In this document: one piece after another, positions 17,210 through 27,338 of the stretch | Numbering within the stretch: position 1 is the first letter of the stretch | Layout of the letters: the number at the start of each line of letters is the position of its first letter | From: Pseudomonas allokribbensis | GTDB lineage: Bacteria > Pseudomonadota > Gammaproteobacteria > Pseudomonadales > Pseudomonadaceae | Length of the DNA: 64,000 nt | NCBI RefSeq assembly: GCF_014863605.1 | Contig: NZ_CP062252.1 | Location: 6,115,501-6,179,500, forward strand | Direction of reading: 5' to 3' | Notes under the pieces: generated by a model | Database searches by the model: none | What the model saw: only the letters and a program-made list of their open reading frames with translations | What the model was told of the DNA's origin: nothing | Program-made: the position numbers and the translations under genes

Positions 17210-18349
17210 ATGCCAGCTGCCTTTCCCCCCGATTCTGTTGGTCTGGTGACGCCGGAAACGGCGCACTTCAGCGAACCGCTGGCCCTGGCCTGCGGCCGTT
17301 CGCTGGCCGCTTATGACCTGATCTACGAAACCTACGGCACGCTGAACGCGCAAGCGAGCAACGCCGTGTTGATCTGCCACGCCTTGTCCGGCCACCACCA
17401 TGCCGCCGGCTACCACAGCGTCGACGACCGCAAGCCCGGTTGGTGGGACAGCTGCATCGGCCCCGGCAAACCGATCGACACCAACAAGTTCTTCGTGGTC
17501 AGCCTGAACAACCTCGGCGGCTGCAACGGCTCCACCGGCCCGAGCAGCCTCAACCCGGAAACCGGCAAACCGTTCGGCGCCGACTTCCCGGTGCTGACCG
17601 TGGAAGACTGGGTGCACAGCCAGGCACGCCTCGCCGACCTGCTCGGCATCGGCCAGTGGGCCGCAGTGATCGGTGGCAGCCTCGGCGGCATGCAGGCGCT
17701 GCAATGGACCATCACGTATCCGGATCGCGTGCGCCACTGCCTGGCCATCGCCTCGGCCCCCAAGCTGTCGGCGCAGAACATCGCCTTCAACGAAGTGGCG
17801 CGCCAGGCGATTCTCACCGACCCGGAATTCCACGGCGGCTCGTTCCAGGAACAGGGCGTGATCCCCAAGCGCGGGCTGATGCTGGCGCGGATGGTCGGGC
17901 ACATCACCTACCTGTCCGACGACTCCATGGGCGAGAAATTCGGCCGTGGCCTGAAGAGCGAAAAGCTCAACTACGACTTCCACAGCGTCGAGTTCCAGGT
18001 CGAAAGCTACCTGCGCTATCAGGGCGAAGAGTTCTCCGGGCGCTTCGATGCCAACACGTATCTGTTGATGACCAAGGCGCTGGATTACTTCGATCCGGCG
18101 GCGAACTTCGACGATAACCTGGCGAAAACCTTCGAAGGTGCCAAAGCGAAGTTCTGCGTGATGTCGTTCACCACCGACTGGCGCTTCTCCCCGGCCCGAT
18201 CGCGGGAACTGGTGGACGCGCTGATGGCCGCGCGCAAGGACGTCAGCTACCTGGAAATCGATGCGCCGCAGGGCCACGACGCCTTCCTGATTCCGATCCC
18301 GCGCTATTTGCAGGCGTTCGGCAATTACATGAACCGCATTACGTTGTGA
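17210..18349 (+). CDS. metXS: Homoserine O-succinyltransferase (MetX type)
   Basis: A 379-residue alpha/beta hydrolase-fold acyltransferase that activates homoserine for methionine synthesis. Landmarks: [33 protein letters not shown], the oxyanion/substrate block [17 protein letters not shown], the nucleophile elbow [12 protein letters not shown], and the C-terminal Asp and His in [10 protein letters not shown] and [10 protein letters not shown]. Most MetX use acetyl-CoA; pseudomonad MetX is reported to use succinyl-CoA, hence the name. The acyl specificity is taken from the genus, not read from the sequence. metW follows after 7 bases. Confidence 0.94.
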   Translation: MPAAFPPDSVGLVTPETAHFSEPLALACGRSLAAYDLIYETYGTLNAQASNAVLICHALSGHHHAAGYHSVDDRKPGWWDSCIGPGKPIDTNKFFVVSLNNLGGCNGSTGPSSLNPETGKPFGADFPVLTVEDWVHSQARLADLLGIGQWAAVIGGSLGGMQALQWTITYPDRVRHCLAIASAPKLSAQNIAFNEVARQAILTDPEFHGGSFQEQGVIPKRGLMLARMVGHITYLSDDSMGEKFGRGLKSEKLNYDFHSVEFQVESYLRYQGEEFSGRFDANTYLLMTKALDYFDPAANFDDNLAKTFEGAKAKFCVMSFTTDWRFSPARSRELVDALMAARKDVSYLEIDAPQGHDAFLIPIPRYLQAFGNYMNRITL

Positions 18350-18356
18350 GAAAGCC

Positions 18357-18977
18357 ATGAGAGCTGATCTGGAAATCATCCAGGAATGGATCCCCGCCGG
18401 CAGCCGCGTGCTCGACCTCGGCTGCGGTGACGGCGAGTTGCTGACCTGGCTGCGCGACCACAAGCAGGTCACCGGTTATGGCCTGGAAAACGACCCGGAC
18501 AACATCGCCGAGTGCGTGGCCAAGGGCATCAACGTCATCGAACAGGACCTGGACAAGGGCCTGGGCAACTTCGCCAGCAACAGCTTCGACGTGGTGGTGA
18601 TGACCCAGGCCCTGCAAGCCGTGCACTACCCGGACAAGATCCTCGACGAAATGCTGCGGGTCGGTCGCCAGTGCATCATCACCTTCCCCAACTTCGGCCA
18701 CTGGCGCTGCCGCTGGTACTTGGCGAGCAAGGGCCGGATGCCAGTGTCCGAGTTCCTGCCGTACACCTGGTACAACACGCCGAACATTCACTTCTGCACC
18801 TTCGAAGACTTTGAAGAACTTTGCCGCGAACGTGAGGCGAAGGTCATTGATCGGCTTGCCGTGGATCAACAGCACCGCCACGGGTGGGCCAGTAAGCTAT
18901 GGCCTAATCTGTTAGGTGAGATCGGTATCTACCGCGTCAGCAGCCCGGGGCTGCAGGATCACAGAATCGCGGTCTGA
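18357..18977 (+). CDS. metW: MetW, methionine biosynthesis protein
   Basis: A 206-residue SAM-methyltransferase-fold protein always found beside this type of metX. The SAM site is SRVLDLGCGDGELLTWL, and other conserved stretches are QALQAVHYPDKILDEMLRVG and FPNFGHWRCRWYL. MetW is reported to be needed for full activity of the partner MetX and thus methionine prototrophy; its own methyltransferase substrate is uncertain. The 7-base gap to metX indicates one transcript. Confidence 0.94.
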   Translation: MRADLEIIQEWIPAGSRVLDLGCGDGELLTWLRDHKQVTGYGLENDPDNIAECVAKGINVIEQDLDKGLGNFASNSFDVVVMTQALQAVHYPDKILDEMLRVGRQCIITFPNFGHWRCRWYLASKGRMPVSEFLPYTWYNTPNIHFCTFEDFEELCREREAKVIDRLAVDQQHRHGWASKLWPNLLGEIGIYRVSSPGLQDHRIAV

Positions 18978-19003
18978 ACCACGACATTGCGAGGAGAACG
19001 AAC

Positions 19004-19438
19004 ATGGGACGCTTGATTACCGCGCTATTGGCCGCCTGCCTGAGCCTGTCGGCCATCGCTGCCGACGTCATCAAGGGCGAGCGCCAGGAAACCTTCGGCG
19101 ACGTGACGGTGCACTACAACACCTTCAACTCGACCTACCTGCAACCGGACATTGCCAAGGCCGCCGAGCTGATTCGCAGCAAGAATCAGGGCGTGATCAA
19201 TGTCTCGGTGATCAAGGACGGCAAGCCGTTGATCGCCAATGTCACCGGCACGGTCAAAGACCTGACCAGCCAGAGCGTGCCGCTGAAATTCCGCCAGATC
19301 ACCGAACAGGGCGCGATCTATTACATCGCCCAGTACCCGGTGGAACAGCAGGAAACCCGCACCTTTGAAATCAAGGTGCAGAACGGCGACAAGATCAACA
19401 CCATCAATTTCAACCAAGAGCTTTTCCCCGGCGAATGA
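19004..19438 (+). CDS. DUF4426 domain-containing exported protein
   Basis: A 144-residue protein with a signal peptide of about 20 residues ([12 protein letters not shown]). The mature part is rich in beta-strands and matches the DUF4426 pattern: [34 protein letters not shown] and a C-terminal [14 protein letters not shown]. No function is established. The position between metW and rdgB is conserved in pseudomonads. An AGGAG site precedes the ATG. The stop overlaps the rdgB start. Confidence 0.88.
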   Translation: MGRLITALLAACLSLSAIAADVIKGERQETFGDVTVHYNTFNSTYLQPDIAKAAELIRSKNQGVINVSVIKDGKPLIANVTGTVKDLTSQSVPLKFRQITEQGAIYYIAQYPVEQQETRTFEIKVQNGDKINTINFNQELFPGE

Positions 19439-20031
19439 TGAACCTCAAGCAACTCGTACTGGCCAGCCATAACGCCGGCAAACTCAAGGAACTCCAGGCC
19501 ATGCTCGGCGAATCGGTGCAATTGCGCTCGATCGGCGAGTTCAGCAGCGTGGAGCCGGAAGAGACCGGCCTGTCGTTCGTCGAGAACGCGATCCTCAAGG
19601 CCCGCAATGCCGCGCGCATCTCCGGGCTGCCGGCGCTGGCCGACGATTCGGGGCTGGCGGTGGATTTCCTCGGCGGTGCGCCGGGCATCTACTCGGCGCG
19701 CTACGCCGACGGCAAGGGCGACGCGGCGAACAACGCCAAGCTGCTCGACGCCTTGAAGGATGTGCCGGAAGCCGAGCGCGGCGCGCAGTTCGTCTGCGTG
19801 CTGGCCTTGGTGCGTCACGCTGACGATCCGCTGCCGATTCTTTGCGAAGGCCTGTGGCACGGGCGCATCCTGACCGCCGCCAGCGGTGAACACGGTTTCG
19901 GCTATGACCCGCTGTTCTGGGTCCCGGAGCGTAACGTGTCCAGTGCCGAGCTGAGCCCGAGCGACAAGAACCAGATCAGCCACCGCGCCCGTGCAATGGA
20001 TCTGCTGCGCCTGCGTCTGGGCTTGAAATGA
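19435..20031 (+). CDS. rdgB: dITP/XTP pyrophosphatase
   Basis: A 198-residue Ham1/RdgB protein that hydrolyses dITP, XTP and similar non-canonical triphosphates to prevent misincorporation. Motifs: N-terminal [15 protein letters not shown], Mg-site [31 protein letters not shown] and the C-terminal [12 protein letters not shown] and SHRARAM. Two tandem ATGs (19435 and 19438) are possible; the first overlaps the preceding stop. The stop overlaps the hemW start by four bases. Confidence 0.96.
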   Translation: MMNLKQLVLASHNAGKLKELQAMLGESVQLRSIGEFSSVEPEETGLSFVENAILKARNAARISGLPALADDSGLAVDFLGGAPGIYSARYADGKGDAANNAKLLDALKDVPEAERGAQFVCVLALVRHADDPLPILCEGLWHGRILTAASGEHGFGYDPLFWVPERNVSSAELSPSDKNQISHRARAMDLLRLRLGLK

Positions 20032-21233
20032 CCGATAGCTCCTCCGCGTCGTCGCTGATCATCGGCGGCGCCGCCTCCTCGTCTCGGGCGCCGTTGCCGA
20101 CGCTGCCGCCCCTGGCGCTGTACATCCACATCCCGTGGTGTGTGCGCAAATGCCCGTATTGCGACTTCAACTCCCACACCGCCAGCCCGGTGCTACCAGA
20201 GCAGGAATACGTCGACGCGATGCTGGCCGACCTCGACCAGGATCTGCACGCGGTGTATGGCCGTGAGCTGAGTTCGATCTTCTTTGGCGGCGGCACACCG
20301 AGCCTGTTCAGTGCCGAAGCCCTCGGCCGCTTGCTCGAAGGCGTGAAACAGCGCATTCCGTTTGCCGATGACATCGAAATCACCCTGGAAGCCAACCCCG
20401 GGACTTTCGAGCAAGAGAAGTTCGTCGCCTACCGCAAACTGGGGATCAATCGCCTGTCGATCGGTATCCAGAGCTTCCAGCAGGAAAAGCTCAAGGCCCT
20501 CGGCCGCATCCACAACGGCGACGAAGCCATCCGCGCCGCCGGCATGGCGCGCCAGGCCGGGTTCGATAACTTCAACCTCGACTTGATGCACGGCTTGCCG
20601 GATCAGTCGCTGGACGATGCCTTGAGCGATCTGCGTCAGGCGATCGAGCTGAAGCCAACGCACATTTCCTGGTATCAGCTGACACTGGAGCCGAACACCG
20701 TGTTCTGGAACCAGCCGCCAGTGCTGCCGGAAGACGACACGCTGTGGGACATTCAGGAGGCCGGACAGGCGCTGCTGGCCGAACACGGTTACGCGCAGTA
20801 CGAAGTCTCCGCCTATGCGCAGCCCGGTCGCCCGGCGCGGCATAACCTCAATTACTGGAGCTTCGGCGACTTCATCGGTATCGGCGCCGGCGCTCACGGC
20901 AAACTCAGCCACCCGGACGGGCGGATCGTGCGCACCTGGAAGACGCGCTTGCCGAAGGACTACCTCAACCCGGCCAAAAGCTTTCAGGCCGGCGAGAAAG
21001 CCCTGACTAACGACGAGATGCCGTTCGAGTTCCTGATGAACGCCCTGCGCCTGACTGCCGGCGTCGAATCACGCCTGTACCCCGAGCGCACCGGCCTGCC
21101 GCTGGAGAGCCTCGACGAACACCGCCGCGAGGCCGAACAAAGCGGTCTGTTGCAGGTCGAACCGTCACGTCTGGCGGCCACCGAGCGCGGACAACTGTTC
21201 CTCAATGACTTGCTGCAGAAATTTCTGAACTGA
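20028..21233 (+). CDS. hemW: HemW, radical SAM heme chaperone
   Basis: A 401-residue protein related to oxygen-independent coproporphyrinogen oxidase. The radical-SAM cluster motif CX3CX2C is Cys38-Cys42-Cys45 (CVRKCPYC). It lacks the extra cysteine following this motif in true HemN, as expected for HemW, which transfers heme rather than making it. [10 protein letters not shown] and [11 protein letters not shown] are conserved SAM-site blocks. The first ~28 residues are Ser/Ala-rich and poorly conserved, so an internal start is possible. ATG 20028 overlaps the rdgB stop. Confidence 0.94.
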   Translation: MTDSSSASSLIIGGAASSSRAPLPTLPPLALYIHIPWCVRKCPYCDFNSHTASPVLPEQEYVDAMLADLDQDLHAVYGRELSSIFFGGGTPSLFSAEALGRLLEGVKQRIPFADDIEITLEANPGTFEQEKFVAYRKLGINRLSIGIQSFQQEKLKALGRIHNGDEAIRAAGMARQAGFDNFNLDLMHGLPDQSLDDALSDLRQAIELKPTHISWYQLTLEPNTVFWNQPPVLPEDDTLWDIQEAGQALLAEHGYAQYEVSAYAQPGRPARHNLNYWSFGDFIGIGAGAHGKLSHPDGRIVRTWKTRLPKDYLNPAKSFQAGEKALTNDEMPFEFLMNALRLTAGVESRLYPERTGLPLESLDEHRREAEQSGLLQVEPSRLAATERGQLFLNDLLQKFLN

Positions 21234-21267
21234 GCCCAACGCCCAACGGCAGCCCCAAGGAAAAACC

Positions 21268-21591
21268 ATGGATTTGATTCTCGACCTGCTCGCCACCGTG
21301 TCCCGCTGGAGTCGCAGCAACCTCTCGGAAATCGCGCTGGCCCTGGTGGGCTGCCTGCTGGTGCTGTTCGGCGCTGACTTCAAGGCCTGGGTCGACCAGC
21401 GCCTGGGCAGCATCGCCGGCGCCCTGCGCGTCCCGCTGATGGCCCTGCTCTGCCTGATCGGCAGCGGCGCGGCACTGATCTACGCCACGCCTTGGGTGGT
21501 GAAGGGCTTGAGCCAGTTCAACAACTACAGCCTGGCACCGGTGTTGTTGGTGGTGCTCGTTTTGATCGGCGTAGTCGCGGATCGCCGCTGA
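21268..21591 (+). CDS. DUF3392 family membrane protein
   Basis: A 107-residue protein with three membrane helices at about residues 20-37 (EIALALVGCLLVLFG), 53-74 (VPLMALLCLIGSGAALIYA) and 87-105 (LAPVLLVVLVLIGVVADRR). The N-terminal MDLILDLLATVSRW is typical of DUF3392. No function is known. It sits 34 bases after hemW, as in related genomes, and is followed closely by kptA. Confidence 0.82.
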   Translation: MDLILDLLATVSRWSRSNLSEIALALVGCLLVLFGADFKAWVDQRLGSIAGALRVPLMALLCLIGSGAALIYATPWVVKGLSQFNNYSLAPVLLVVLVLIGVVADRR

Positions 21592-21620
21592 CCGCGCATT
21601 GAAAACAGACAGGGAAGTTC

Positions 21621-22169
21621 ATGAGCAAGAAACTGTTGGACGAAACAAGCAAATTTCTCAGCTTCGTGCTGCGTCATGAGCCACAGGCGATCGGCCTGAC
21701 GCTGGATTCCGAAGGCTGGGCAGACATCGACGCCTTGATCAATGGCGCGGCGCGGGACGGCAGAACGCTGGATCGCACGCTGATTGAAAACGTCGTGGCG
21801 AGCAGTGACAAGAAGCGCTTTTCGATCTCCGCCGACGGTCAGTCGATTCGTGCGGTTCAGGGACACTCGACGAAAAGCGTGGAGCTGCAGTTCGAAGAAA
21901 AGCAGCCTCCGGAAACGCTGTATCACGGCACGGCGACACGTTTCATGGACTCGATCAACGAGCAGGGATTGATCCCGGGATCACGCCATCACGTGCACCT
22001 TTCTCAGGAAACCGCTACCGCCTCGGCGGTTGGGCAACGTTACGGAACGGTGGTGATTCTGAAGGTTGCAGCGCGGCAGATGCAGGAACAGGGTTTCAAG
22101 TTCTATCAGGCCGAGAATGGCGTCTGGCTGACCGAGCGGGTTCCGGCTGAATTTCTTTCAACGGTGTAA
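21621..22169 (+). CDS. kptA: KptA, RNA 2'-phosphotransferase
   Basis: A 182-residue Tpt1/KptA protein, which in eukaryotes removes the 2'-phosphate left at tRNA splice junctions by transferring it to NAD. Visible landmarks: the N-terminal winged helix [24 protein letters not shown], then KKRFSIS, the ADP-ribosyltransferase part [29 protein letters not shown] and the ending [14 protein letters not shown]. Bacteria lack this tRNA splicing, so the physiological substrate is unclear. Codon use is slightly less GC-rich than in its neighbours. An AGGGAAG site precedes the ATG. Confidence 0.93.
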   Translation: MSKKLLDETSKFLSFVLRHEPQAIGLTLDSEGWADIDALINGAARDGRTLDRTLIENVVASSDKKRFSISADGQSIRAVQGHSTKSVELQFEEKQPPETLYHGTATRFMDSINEQGLIPGSRHHVHLSQETATASAVGQRYGTVVILKVAARQMQEQGFKFYQAENGVWLTERVPAEFLSTV

Positions 22170-22189
22170 CTTCCGAGTACCGCTAAAAC

Positions 22190-22220
22190 AACTGTGGGAG
22201 CCAATGGCTCCCACAGTTTT
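22190..22220 (+). terminator. Bidirectional hairpin terminator between kptA and trmB
   Basis: AACTGTGGGAGCC and GGCTCCCACAGTT form a perfect 13-bp stem with an AAT loop, followed by TTTT on the plus strand and preceded by AAAACA. The core TGTGGGAGC resembles a repeat unit common in fluorescent pseudomonads. Confidence 0.85.
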
Positions 22221-22232
22221 ATTGCGTGATGC

Positions 22233-22958
22233 TTAAGCGAGCTTTTCGAACTTCAGATCCCACACGCCATGCCCAAGACGTTCGCCGCGGCGTTCGAACT
22301 TGGTGATCGGGCGTTCGGCCGGGCGTGGCACGCACTTGCCGTCTTCGGCGAGGTTGCGATAGCCCGGGGCGACGTTCATCACTTCCAGCATGTATTCGGC
22401 GTACGGTTCCCAGTCGGTGGCCATGTGCAGAATGCCGCCAACCTTCAGCTTGCTGCGCACCAGCTCAGCGAAGGACGCCTGAACGATGCGGCGCTTGTGG
22501 TGACGGCTCTTGTGCCACGGGTCCGGGAAGAACAGCATCAGGCGATCGAGGCTGTTGTCGGCGATGCAGCGATTGAGCACTTCGATCGCGTCGCAATCGT
22601 AGACCCGCAGGTTGGTCAGGCCCTGCGTCAGCACGCCATTGAGCAGCGCACCGACACCCGGACGGTGAACTTCGACACCGATGAAATCCTGTTCCGGCGC
22701 AGCGGCTGCCATTTCCAGCAGCGAGTGGCCCATGCCGAAACCGATCTCCAGCGAACGCGGCGCGGAACGGCCGAACACCTGGTCGTAATCCACCGGCGCA
22801 TCGGCCAGCGGCAGGACGAACTTCGGCGCGCCCTGATCCAGGCCGCGCTGCTGGCCTTCGGTCATGCGCCCGGCGCGCATCACGAAACTCTTGATGCGGC
22901 GGTGTTGGCGCTCGTCGCCTTCTTCCGTCTGGATTGGCGTGTCGTTCGATTCAGTCAT
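22233..22958 (-). CDS. trmB: tRNA (guanine-N7)-methyltransferase
   Basis: A 241-residue SAM-dependent enzyme that makes m7G46 in tRNA. The SAM site is [16 protein letters not shown], followed by [15 protein letters not shown]. The catalytic/tRNA block [20 protein letters not shown] is diagnostic, and the C-terminus has the usual [20 protein letters not shown] 22958 is chosen over a TTG three bases upstream. It lies 9 bases downstream of thiG on the same strand. Confidence 0.96.
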   Translation of the reverse strand: MTESNDTPIQTEEGDERQHRRIKSFVMRAGRMTEGQQRGLDQGAPKFVLPLADAPVDYDQVFGRSAPRSLEIGFGMGHSLLEMAAAAPEQDFIGVEVHRPGVGALLNGVLTQGLTNLRVYDCDAIEVLNRCIADNSLDRLMLFFPDPWHKSRHHKRRIVQASFAELVRSKLKVGGILHMATDWEPYAEYMLEVMNVAPGYRNLAEDGKCVPRPAERPITKFERRGERLGHGVWDLKFEKLA

Positions 22959-22967
22959 CAATAGCTC

Positions 22968-23762
22968 TTACTTGATCAGACCATCCAGCGGCGAAGAGGC
23001 GCTGGCATAGAGTTTTTTCGGCATGCGGCCGGCGAGGTAGGCCAGGCGGCCCGCGACGATCGCGTGTTTCATGGCTTCAGCCATCATGATCGGCTGCTGG
23101 GCGTGGGCGATGGCCGAGTTCATCAGCACCGCATCACAGCCCAGCTCCATGGAGATGGTGGCGTCGGAAGCGGTGCCGACACCGGCATCCACCAGCACCG
23201 GAATTTTTGCTTCTTCGAGGATGATCTGCAGGTTGTACGGGTTGCAGATCCCCAGGCCCGAACCGATCAGACCGGCCAGCGGCATCACTGCGATGCAGCC
23301 GATTTCAGCCAGTTGACGGGCGATGATCGGGTCATCACTGGTGTAAACCATCACGTCGAAGCCTTCCTTGACCAGCACTTCGGCGGCCTTGAGGGTTTCG
23401 ATCACGTTGGGGAACAGGGTTTTCTGGTCGGCCAGCACTTCCAGCTTCACCAGGTTATGGCCATCAAGCAGCTCACGGGCCAGGCGGCAGGTGCGCACAG
23501 CCTCGACAGCGTCGTAGCAGCCAGCGGTGTTCGGCAGGAAGGTGTAGCGATCCGGTGACAGCACATCGAGCAGGTTCGGCTCGCCTTCGATCTGGCCCAG
23601 GTTGGTACGGCGCACGGCGAAGGTGACGATCTCGGCACCCGAGGCTTCGATGGCCAGACGGGTTTCTTCCATGTCACGGTACTTGCCGGTACCGACCAGC
23701 AAACGCGACTGGTAAGTACGACCGGCCAGAACGAAAGGCTTGTCGCTACGAACGATGCTCAT
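22968..23762 (-). CDS. thiG: Thiazole synthase
   Basis: A 264-residue TIM-barrel enzyme that assembles the thiamine thiazole phosphate from DXP, dehydroglycine and the ThiS thiocarboxylate. The Schiff-base Lys is in [10 protein letters not shown]. Other conserved stretches are [13 protein letters not shown], the phosphate loop [13 protein letters not shown], and [25 protein letters not shown]. It is transcribed with thiS just upstream and trmB downstream. Confidence 0.97.
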   Translation of the reverse strand: MSIVRSDKPFVLAGRTYQSRLLVGTGKYRDMEETRLAIEASGAEIVTFAVRRTNLGQIEGEPNLLDVLSPDRYTFLPNTAGCYDAVEAVRTCRLARELLDGHNLVKLEVLADQKTLFPNVIETLKAAEVLVKEGFDVMVYTSDDPIIARQLAEIGCIAVMPLAGLIGSGLGICNPYNLQIILEEAKIPVLVDAGVGTASDATISMELGCDAVLMNSAIAHAQQPIMMAEAMKHAIVAGRLAYLAGRMPKKLYASASSPLDGLIK

Positions 23763-23822
23763 GGGAAATCCTCTGTTGGGGTGAGGGTCTTGCAGAATTC
23801 TCGGCCCATACAGGCCTGGCGA

Positions 23823-24023
23823 CTAGCCGCCGCCGATGGCGTGCACCACTTCGACGTTGTCGCCGTCGTTCAAAGTCGTGTCGGCATGCTGGCTGCGCGG
23901 GACGATATCCAGATTGAGTTCGACCGCCACCCGGCGTCCGGTCAGGTCCAGACGGGTCAGCAGGGCCGCAACGGTTTCACCGTCGGGCAGTTCAAGGGAT
24001 TCGCCGTTCAACTGAATGCGCAT
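23823..24023 (-). CDS. thiS: ThiS, sulfur carrier protein
   Basis: A 66-residue ubiquitin-like protein ending in the required Gly-Gly (HAIGGG), whose C-terminus is adenylated and thiocarboxylated to donate sulfur to ThiG. ATG 24023 ([12 protein letters not shown]) gives the normal 66 residues; the frame is open to 24071, but the extra part has no similarity to the family. thiG starts 60 bases downstream. Confidence 0.95.
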   Translation of the reverse strand: MRIQLNGESLELPDGETVAALLTRLDLTGRRVAVELNLDIVPRSQHADTTLNDGDNVEVVHAIGGG

Positions 24024-24094
24024 GCCGGATGCCGCCATCATTTTTAGGGGGTGGCATTCTAGCCCGATCATGACCTAAAGGTCAGCACCAAGCG

Positions 24095-24475
24095 TCAAGC
24101 GGTTGGCTGCAGGCGCCAGGCGGCGAGTCCGAGGCACAACCAGCCGATCAGGAACGCCAGGCCACCGAACGGGGTGATGATGCCGAGCTTGCCGATGCCG
24201 ACGGTGGTCAGCAGGTACAGGCTGCCGGAGAACAGCAGGATGCCGATGCTGAACGAGATACCGGCCCAGGCAACCAGTCGCCCCTGAAGCTGCGTGGCCA
24301 GCAGTGCCACGCCGAACAACGCCAGCGCATGCACCAGTTGATAGGTGACGCCGGTGTGGAAGATCGCGAGGTACTCGGGGGTCAGGCGGTTTTTCAGGCC
24401 ATGGGCGGCGAATGCGCCGAGGCCGACACCGGTAAAACCAAAGAAGGCAGCCAGCATCAGAAAGCTACGCAGCAT
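24095..24475 (-). CDS. DUF423 (YgdD-like) membrane protein
   Basis: A 126-residue protein with four hydrophobic helices. It begins with MLRSFLMLAAFFGFTGVGLGAFAAHGLK, whose GAFAAHGLK is the family signature. The others lie around VHALALFGVALLA, GISFSIGILLFSGSLYLL and LGIITPFGGLAFLIGWL. The family is widespread and uncharacterised. It is divergent from mtgA, with about 74 bases between the start codons. Confidence 0.88.
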   Translation of the reverse strand: MLRSFLMLAAFFGFTGVGLGAFAAHGLKNRLTPEYLAIFHTGVTYQLVHALALFGVALLATQLQGRLVAWAGISFSIGILLFSGSLYLLTTVGIGKLGIITPFGGLAFLIGWLCLGLAAWRLQPTA

Positions 24476-24487
24476 GTAGAACTCCAG

Positions 24488-24516
24488 TCAGACTCGATCG
24501 GCAGGGTCTGTATAAT
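24488..24516 (+). promoter_or_regulatory. Candidate sigma70 promoter for mtgA
   Basis: A perfect TATAAT at 24511-24516 lies 34 bases before the mtgA start. Seventeen bases upstream is TCAGAC, a poor -35. The -10 match makes this a reasonable promoter call, but it was found by eye. Confidence 0.45.
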
Positions 24517-24549
24517 GGCCCGCTCAACCGGTTCGGCCAAGCCATCTCT

Positions 24550-25272
24550 ATGCTGCGTTTATTTCTCCGTCGTTTCACGAAGGCTCTGCTCTGGTTCGCG
24601 GGCGGCAGCGTATTGCTGGTGTTGGTGTTTCGTTTCGTGCCGCCACCGGGCACGGCGCTGATGGTCGAGCGCAAGATCGAATCCTGGGTCGACGGCGAGC
24701 CGATTGATCTGCAGCGCACCTGGAAGCCGTGGGACGAGATCTCCGATGACCTGAAGGTCGCGGTGATTGCCGGCGAAGACCAGAAATTCCCCGAGCATTG
24801 GGGTTTTGACCTGAGCGCGATCAAGGCCGCACTGGCCCACAACGAACTCGGCGGCTCGATTCGCGGCGCCAGCACCTTGAGCCAGCAAGTGTCGAAGAAC
24901 CTGTTCTTGTGGTCGGGTCGCAGTTATCTGCGCAAAGGCCTGGAAGCGTGGTTTACCGCGCTGATCGAAGTGTTCTGGCCCAAGCAGCGGATTCTTGAGG
25001 TGTACCTGAACAGTGTCGAGTGGGATGACGGCGTGTTTGGTGCCGAAGCGGCGGCAAGGCATCACTTTGGCGTAGGCGCCAAGTCTTTGTCCCGGCAGCA
25101 GGCGAGTTATCTGGCGGCTGTATTGCCCAATCCCCGGGTCTGGAGCGCCAGCCACCCGACCTCCTATGTTTCACGCCGGGCGGGATGGATTCGCCAGCAG
25201 ATGAGCCAACTGGGTGGCGACAGCTATTTGCTGACACTCAATGATTCGCGGCGGGCACCCTGGGCTCAATGA
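24550..25272 (+). CDS. mtgA: Monofunctional peptidoglycan glycosyltransferase
   Basis: A 240-residue inner-membrane enzyme that polymerises lipid II into glycan strands (GT51). One N-terminal membrane helix spans about residues 12-30 (LLWFAGGSVLLVLVFRFV). Catalytic motif 1 is AGEDQKFPEHWGFD with the essential Glu. The remaining family motifs are GGSTLSQQ-like (RGASTLSQQVSKNLFL), RKGLEAWFTALIEVFWPKQRILEVYLN and SVEWDDGVFGAEAAARHHFG. The length is typical of MtgA without a transpeptidase domain. Confidence 0.95.
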   Translation: MLRLFLRRFTKALLWFAGGSVLLVLVFRFVPPPGTALMVERKIESWVDGEPIDLQRTWKPWDEISDDLKVAVIAGEDQKFPEHWGFDLSAIKAALAHNELGGSIRGASTLSQQVSKNLFLWSGRSYLRKGLEAWFTALIEVFWPKQRILEVYLNSVEWDDGVFGAEAAARHHFGVGAKSLSRQQASYLAAVLPNPRVWSASHPTSYVSRRAGWIRQQMSQLGGDSYLLTLNDSRRAPWAQ

Positions 25273-25289
25273 CTTACTGACAGGCAAAC

Positions 25290-25327
25290 AAAAACGCCCC
25301 GATCATCACTGATCGGGGCGTTTTTTA
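25290..25327 (+). terminator. Bidirectional intrinsic terminator between mtgA and rpoH
   Basis: AACGCCCCGATCA and TGATCGGGGCGTT form a 13-bp stem around TCAC, flanked by an A-run on the left and TTTTTT on the right. It serves both convergent genes. Confidence 0.93.
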
Positions 25328-25342
25328 TTGTCGGACTACCGG

Positions 25343-26197
25343 TTACGCGGCAATCGACAACTTGAGCTTGTTCATCGCGCTCTTCTCGAGCTGACGGATC
25401 CGCTCGGCCGACACGTTGTACTTCTGCGCCAGGTCGTGCAGCGTGGCTTTCTCTTCTGCCAGCCAGCGCTGGTAGAGGATGTCGCGGCTGCGTTCGTCCA
25501 GCACTTCCAGCGCTTCGTGCAGGTTGTGATTGGAGTTGTCGCTCCAGTCGGCATCTTCCAGCTGACGCGCCGGGTCGTACCGGTGGTCTTCCAGGTAGTT
25601 GGCCGGCGACTGGAAAGCACTGTCGTCGTCCGCTTCGGCAGCCGGGTCGAAGGCCATGTCATGGCCGGTCAGGCGACTTTCCATCTCACGCACTTCACGC
25701 GGCTCGACGCCGAGGCTTTCCGCCACACGGTGGACTTCCTCGTTGTTCAGCCAGGCCAGACGTTTCTTCTGGCTGCGCAGGTTGAAGAACAGCTTGCGCT
25801 GGGCCTTGGTGGTCGCGACTTTCACGATCCGCCAGTTGCGCAGGATGAACTCGTGAATTTCGGCCTTGATCCAGTGCACCGCGAAGGACACCAGACGCAC
25901 GCCCATTTCCGGGTTGAAACGCTTCACGGCCTTCATCAGGCCGACGTTGCCTTCCTGGATCAGGTCAGCCTGAGCCAGACCATAGCCGGAATAGCTACGG
26001 GCAATGTGTACGACAAAACGCAGGTGGGCGAGCACCATCTGCCGAGCCGCCCCCAAATCCTGCTCATAGTAGAGACTCTCGGCCAGTTCACGCTCCTGCT
26101 CCGGCGTCAGCAATGGAATGCTGTTGACGGTGTGTACATAGGCTTCCAGGTTTGCGCCCGGAACCAATGCATACGCAGGTTGCAAAGAATTGGTCAT
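25343..26197 (-). CDS. rpoH: RNA polymerase sigma-32 (heat shock) factor
   Basis: A 284-residue sigma70-family protein. Region 2 contains [36 protein letters not shown]. The RpoH box is [17 protein letters not shown], and region 4.2 carries the helix-turn-helix [21 protein letters not shown]. RpoH directs transcription of chaperone and protease genes. ATG 26197 ([14 protein letters not shown]) is chosen because it gives the 284-residue pseudomonad length and has GGAGG eight bases upstream, although the frame is open to 26293. It lies downstream of ftsY-ftsE-ftsX, the usual order. Confidence 0.97.
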   Translation of the reverse strand: MTNSLQPAYALVPGANLEAYVHTVNSIPLLTPEQERELAESLYYEQDLGAARQMVLAHLRFVVHIARSYSGYGLAQADLIQEGNVGLMKAVKRFNPEMGVRLVSFAVHWIKAEIHEFILRNWRIVKVATTKAQRKLFFNLRSQKKRLAWLNNEEVHRVAESLGVEPREVREMESRLTGHDMAFDPAAEADDDSAFQSPANYLEDHRYDPARQLEDADWSDNSNHNLHEALEVLDERSRDILYQRWLAEEKATLHDLAQKYNVSAERIRQLEKSAMNKLKLSIAA

Positions 26198-26312
26198 ACG
26201 AAAAAACCTCCGACTTACATACTCGCGCCTTTCGGCACTGCGAAAAATTGACCGGGAACTCAAGTACAAGTTCCCTAAAAACCGTAAGGTCAATCACGCG
26301 CAAAAAAAGATT

Positions 26313-27338
26313 CTACTTCGGCGCCAGCTCCCTGAGATGACGTGCGACTGCAATCCATGCACCGATATAACCCAACAGCACCGCGCCAAGCAAGAGCGAC
26401 AGACCGTCGGCAACTGGCACTCCGGCCAGCGCAAAATCACTGCCGTACAAGCCGGCCAGCCCAACCACCGCGTCGTTCAGCCAGTTCAGGCCGAACGCCA
26501 GCACACCCCAGGACAGCAGCCCCGCACCGAAACCATACAACGCGCCCATATAAAGGAAGGGACGACGTACATAGCTGTCAGTGCCGCCGACGAGTTTAAT
26601 CACTTCTATCTCGGTGCGGCGGTTTTCAATATGAAGACGAATGGTATTGCCTATCACCAAAAGTAATGCGGAAACCAGCAACACCGTCAGACCGAAGACA
26701 AAGCGGTCGCCGAGCTTGAGGATGGCAGCCAGACGCTCGACCCAGACTAGATCAAGTTGCGCCTGTTGTACCTTGGGCAGCTCGGAAAGTTTTTGTCTTA
26801 ATGCTTCCAGCGTCGACTTGTCGACCTCGTTCGGCGTGACCAGCACCACGCCCGGCAGCGGGTTTTCCGGCAGCTCGCGCAGGGCTTCGCCCAATCCGGA
26901 CTGCTGCTGGAACTCTTCCAGTGCCTGATCGCGGCCGACATATTCAGCATCAGCTACACCAGGCATGCCTTTGATCTGATCGCGCAGTTTCTCGCCCTGA
27001 GCCGGACTGGCTTCGAGCTCCAGGTACAGCGAGATCTGTGCCGCACGCTGCCAAGAACCACCCAGGCGCTCGACGTTGTTCAGCAACAGCGACAGCCCCA
27101 TCGGCAGACTCAGTGCGACCGCCATCACCATGCAGGTGAAGAAGCTGCCGATCGGCTGCTTGCCGAGGCGGCGCAGGCTGTCGAGCAGACTGGCACGGTG
27201 GTTTTCCACCCAGGCACGGAACAGCGTGGCGAAATCCGGGCCATCGTCATCGTCGTGCTTTTTCTTTTTTGGCGGCTGCGGATCGGCGGCTTTCGGGGCC
27301 ACACGCTCGGAAACCTTCGGACTACGTGTCGCACTCAT
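26313..27338 (-). CDS. ftsX: Cell division protein FtsX
   Basis: A 341-residue membrane partner of FtsE that controls murein hydrolases at the septum. After a charged N-terminal extension with a Lys/Asp-rich run (about residues 20-35), there is a first helix (FTCMVMAVALSLPMGLSLLL). A periplasmic loop of ~130 residues follows (ISLYLELEASPAQGEKL onwards). Three more helices come next around FVFGLTVLLVSALLLVIGN, FLYMGALYGFGAGLLSWGVLAF and LSLLLGAVLLGYIGAWIAV. The start overlaps the ftsE stop by four bases. Confidence 0.95.
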   Translation of the reverse strand: MSATRSPKVSERVAPKAADPQPPKKKKHDDDDGPDFATLFRAWVENHRASLLDSLRRLGKQPIGSFFTCMVMAVALSLPMGLSLLLNNVERLGGSWQRAAQISLYLELEASPAQGEKLRDQIKGMPGVADAEYVGRDQALEEFQQQSGLGEALRELPENPLPGVVLVTPNEVDKSTLEALRQKLSELPKVQQAQLDLVWVERLAAILKLGDRFVFGLTVLLVSALLLVIGNTIRLHIENRRTEIEVIKLVGGTDSYVRRPFLYMGALYGFGAGLLSWGVLAFGLNWLNDAVVGLAGLYGSDFALAGVPVADGLSLLLGAVLLGYIGAWIAVARHLRELAPK

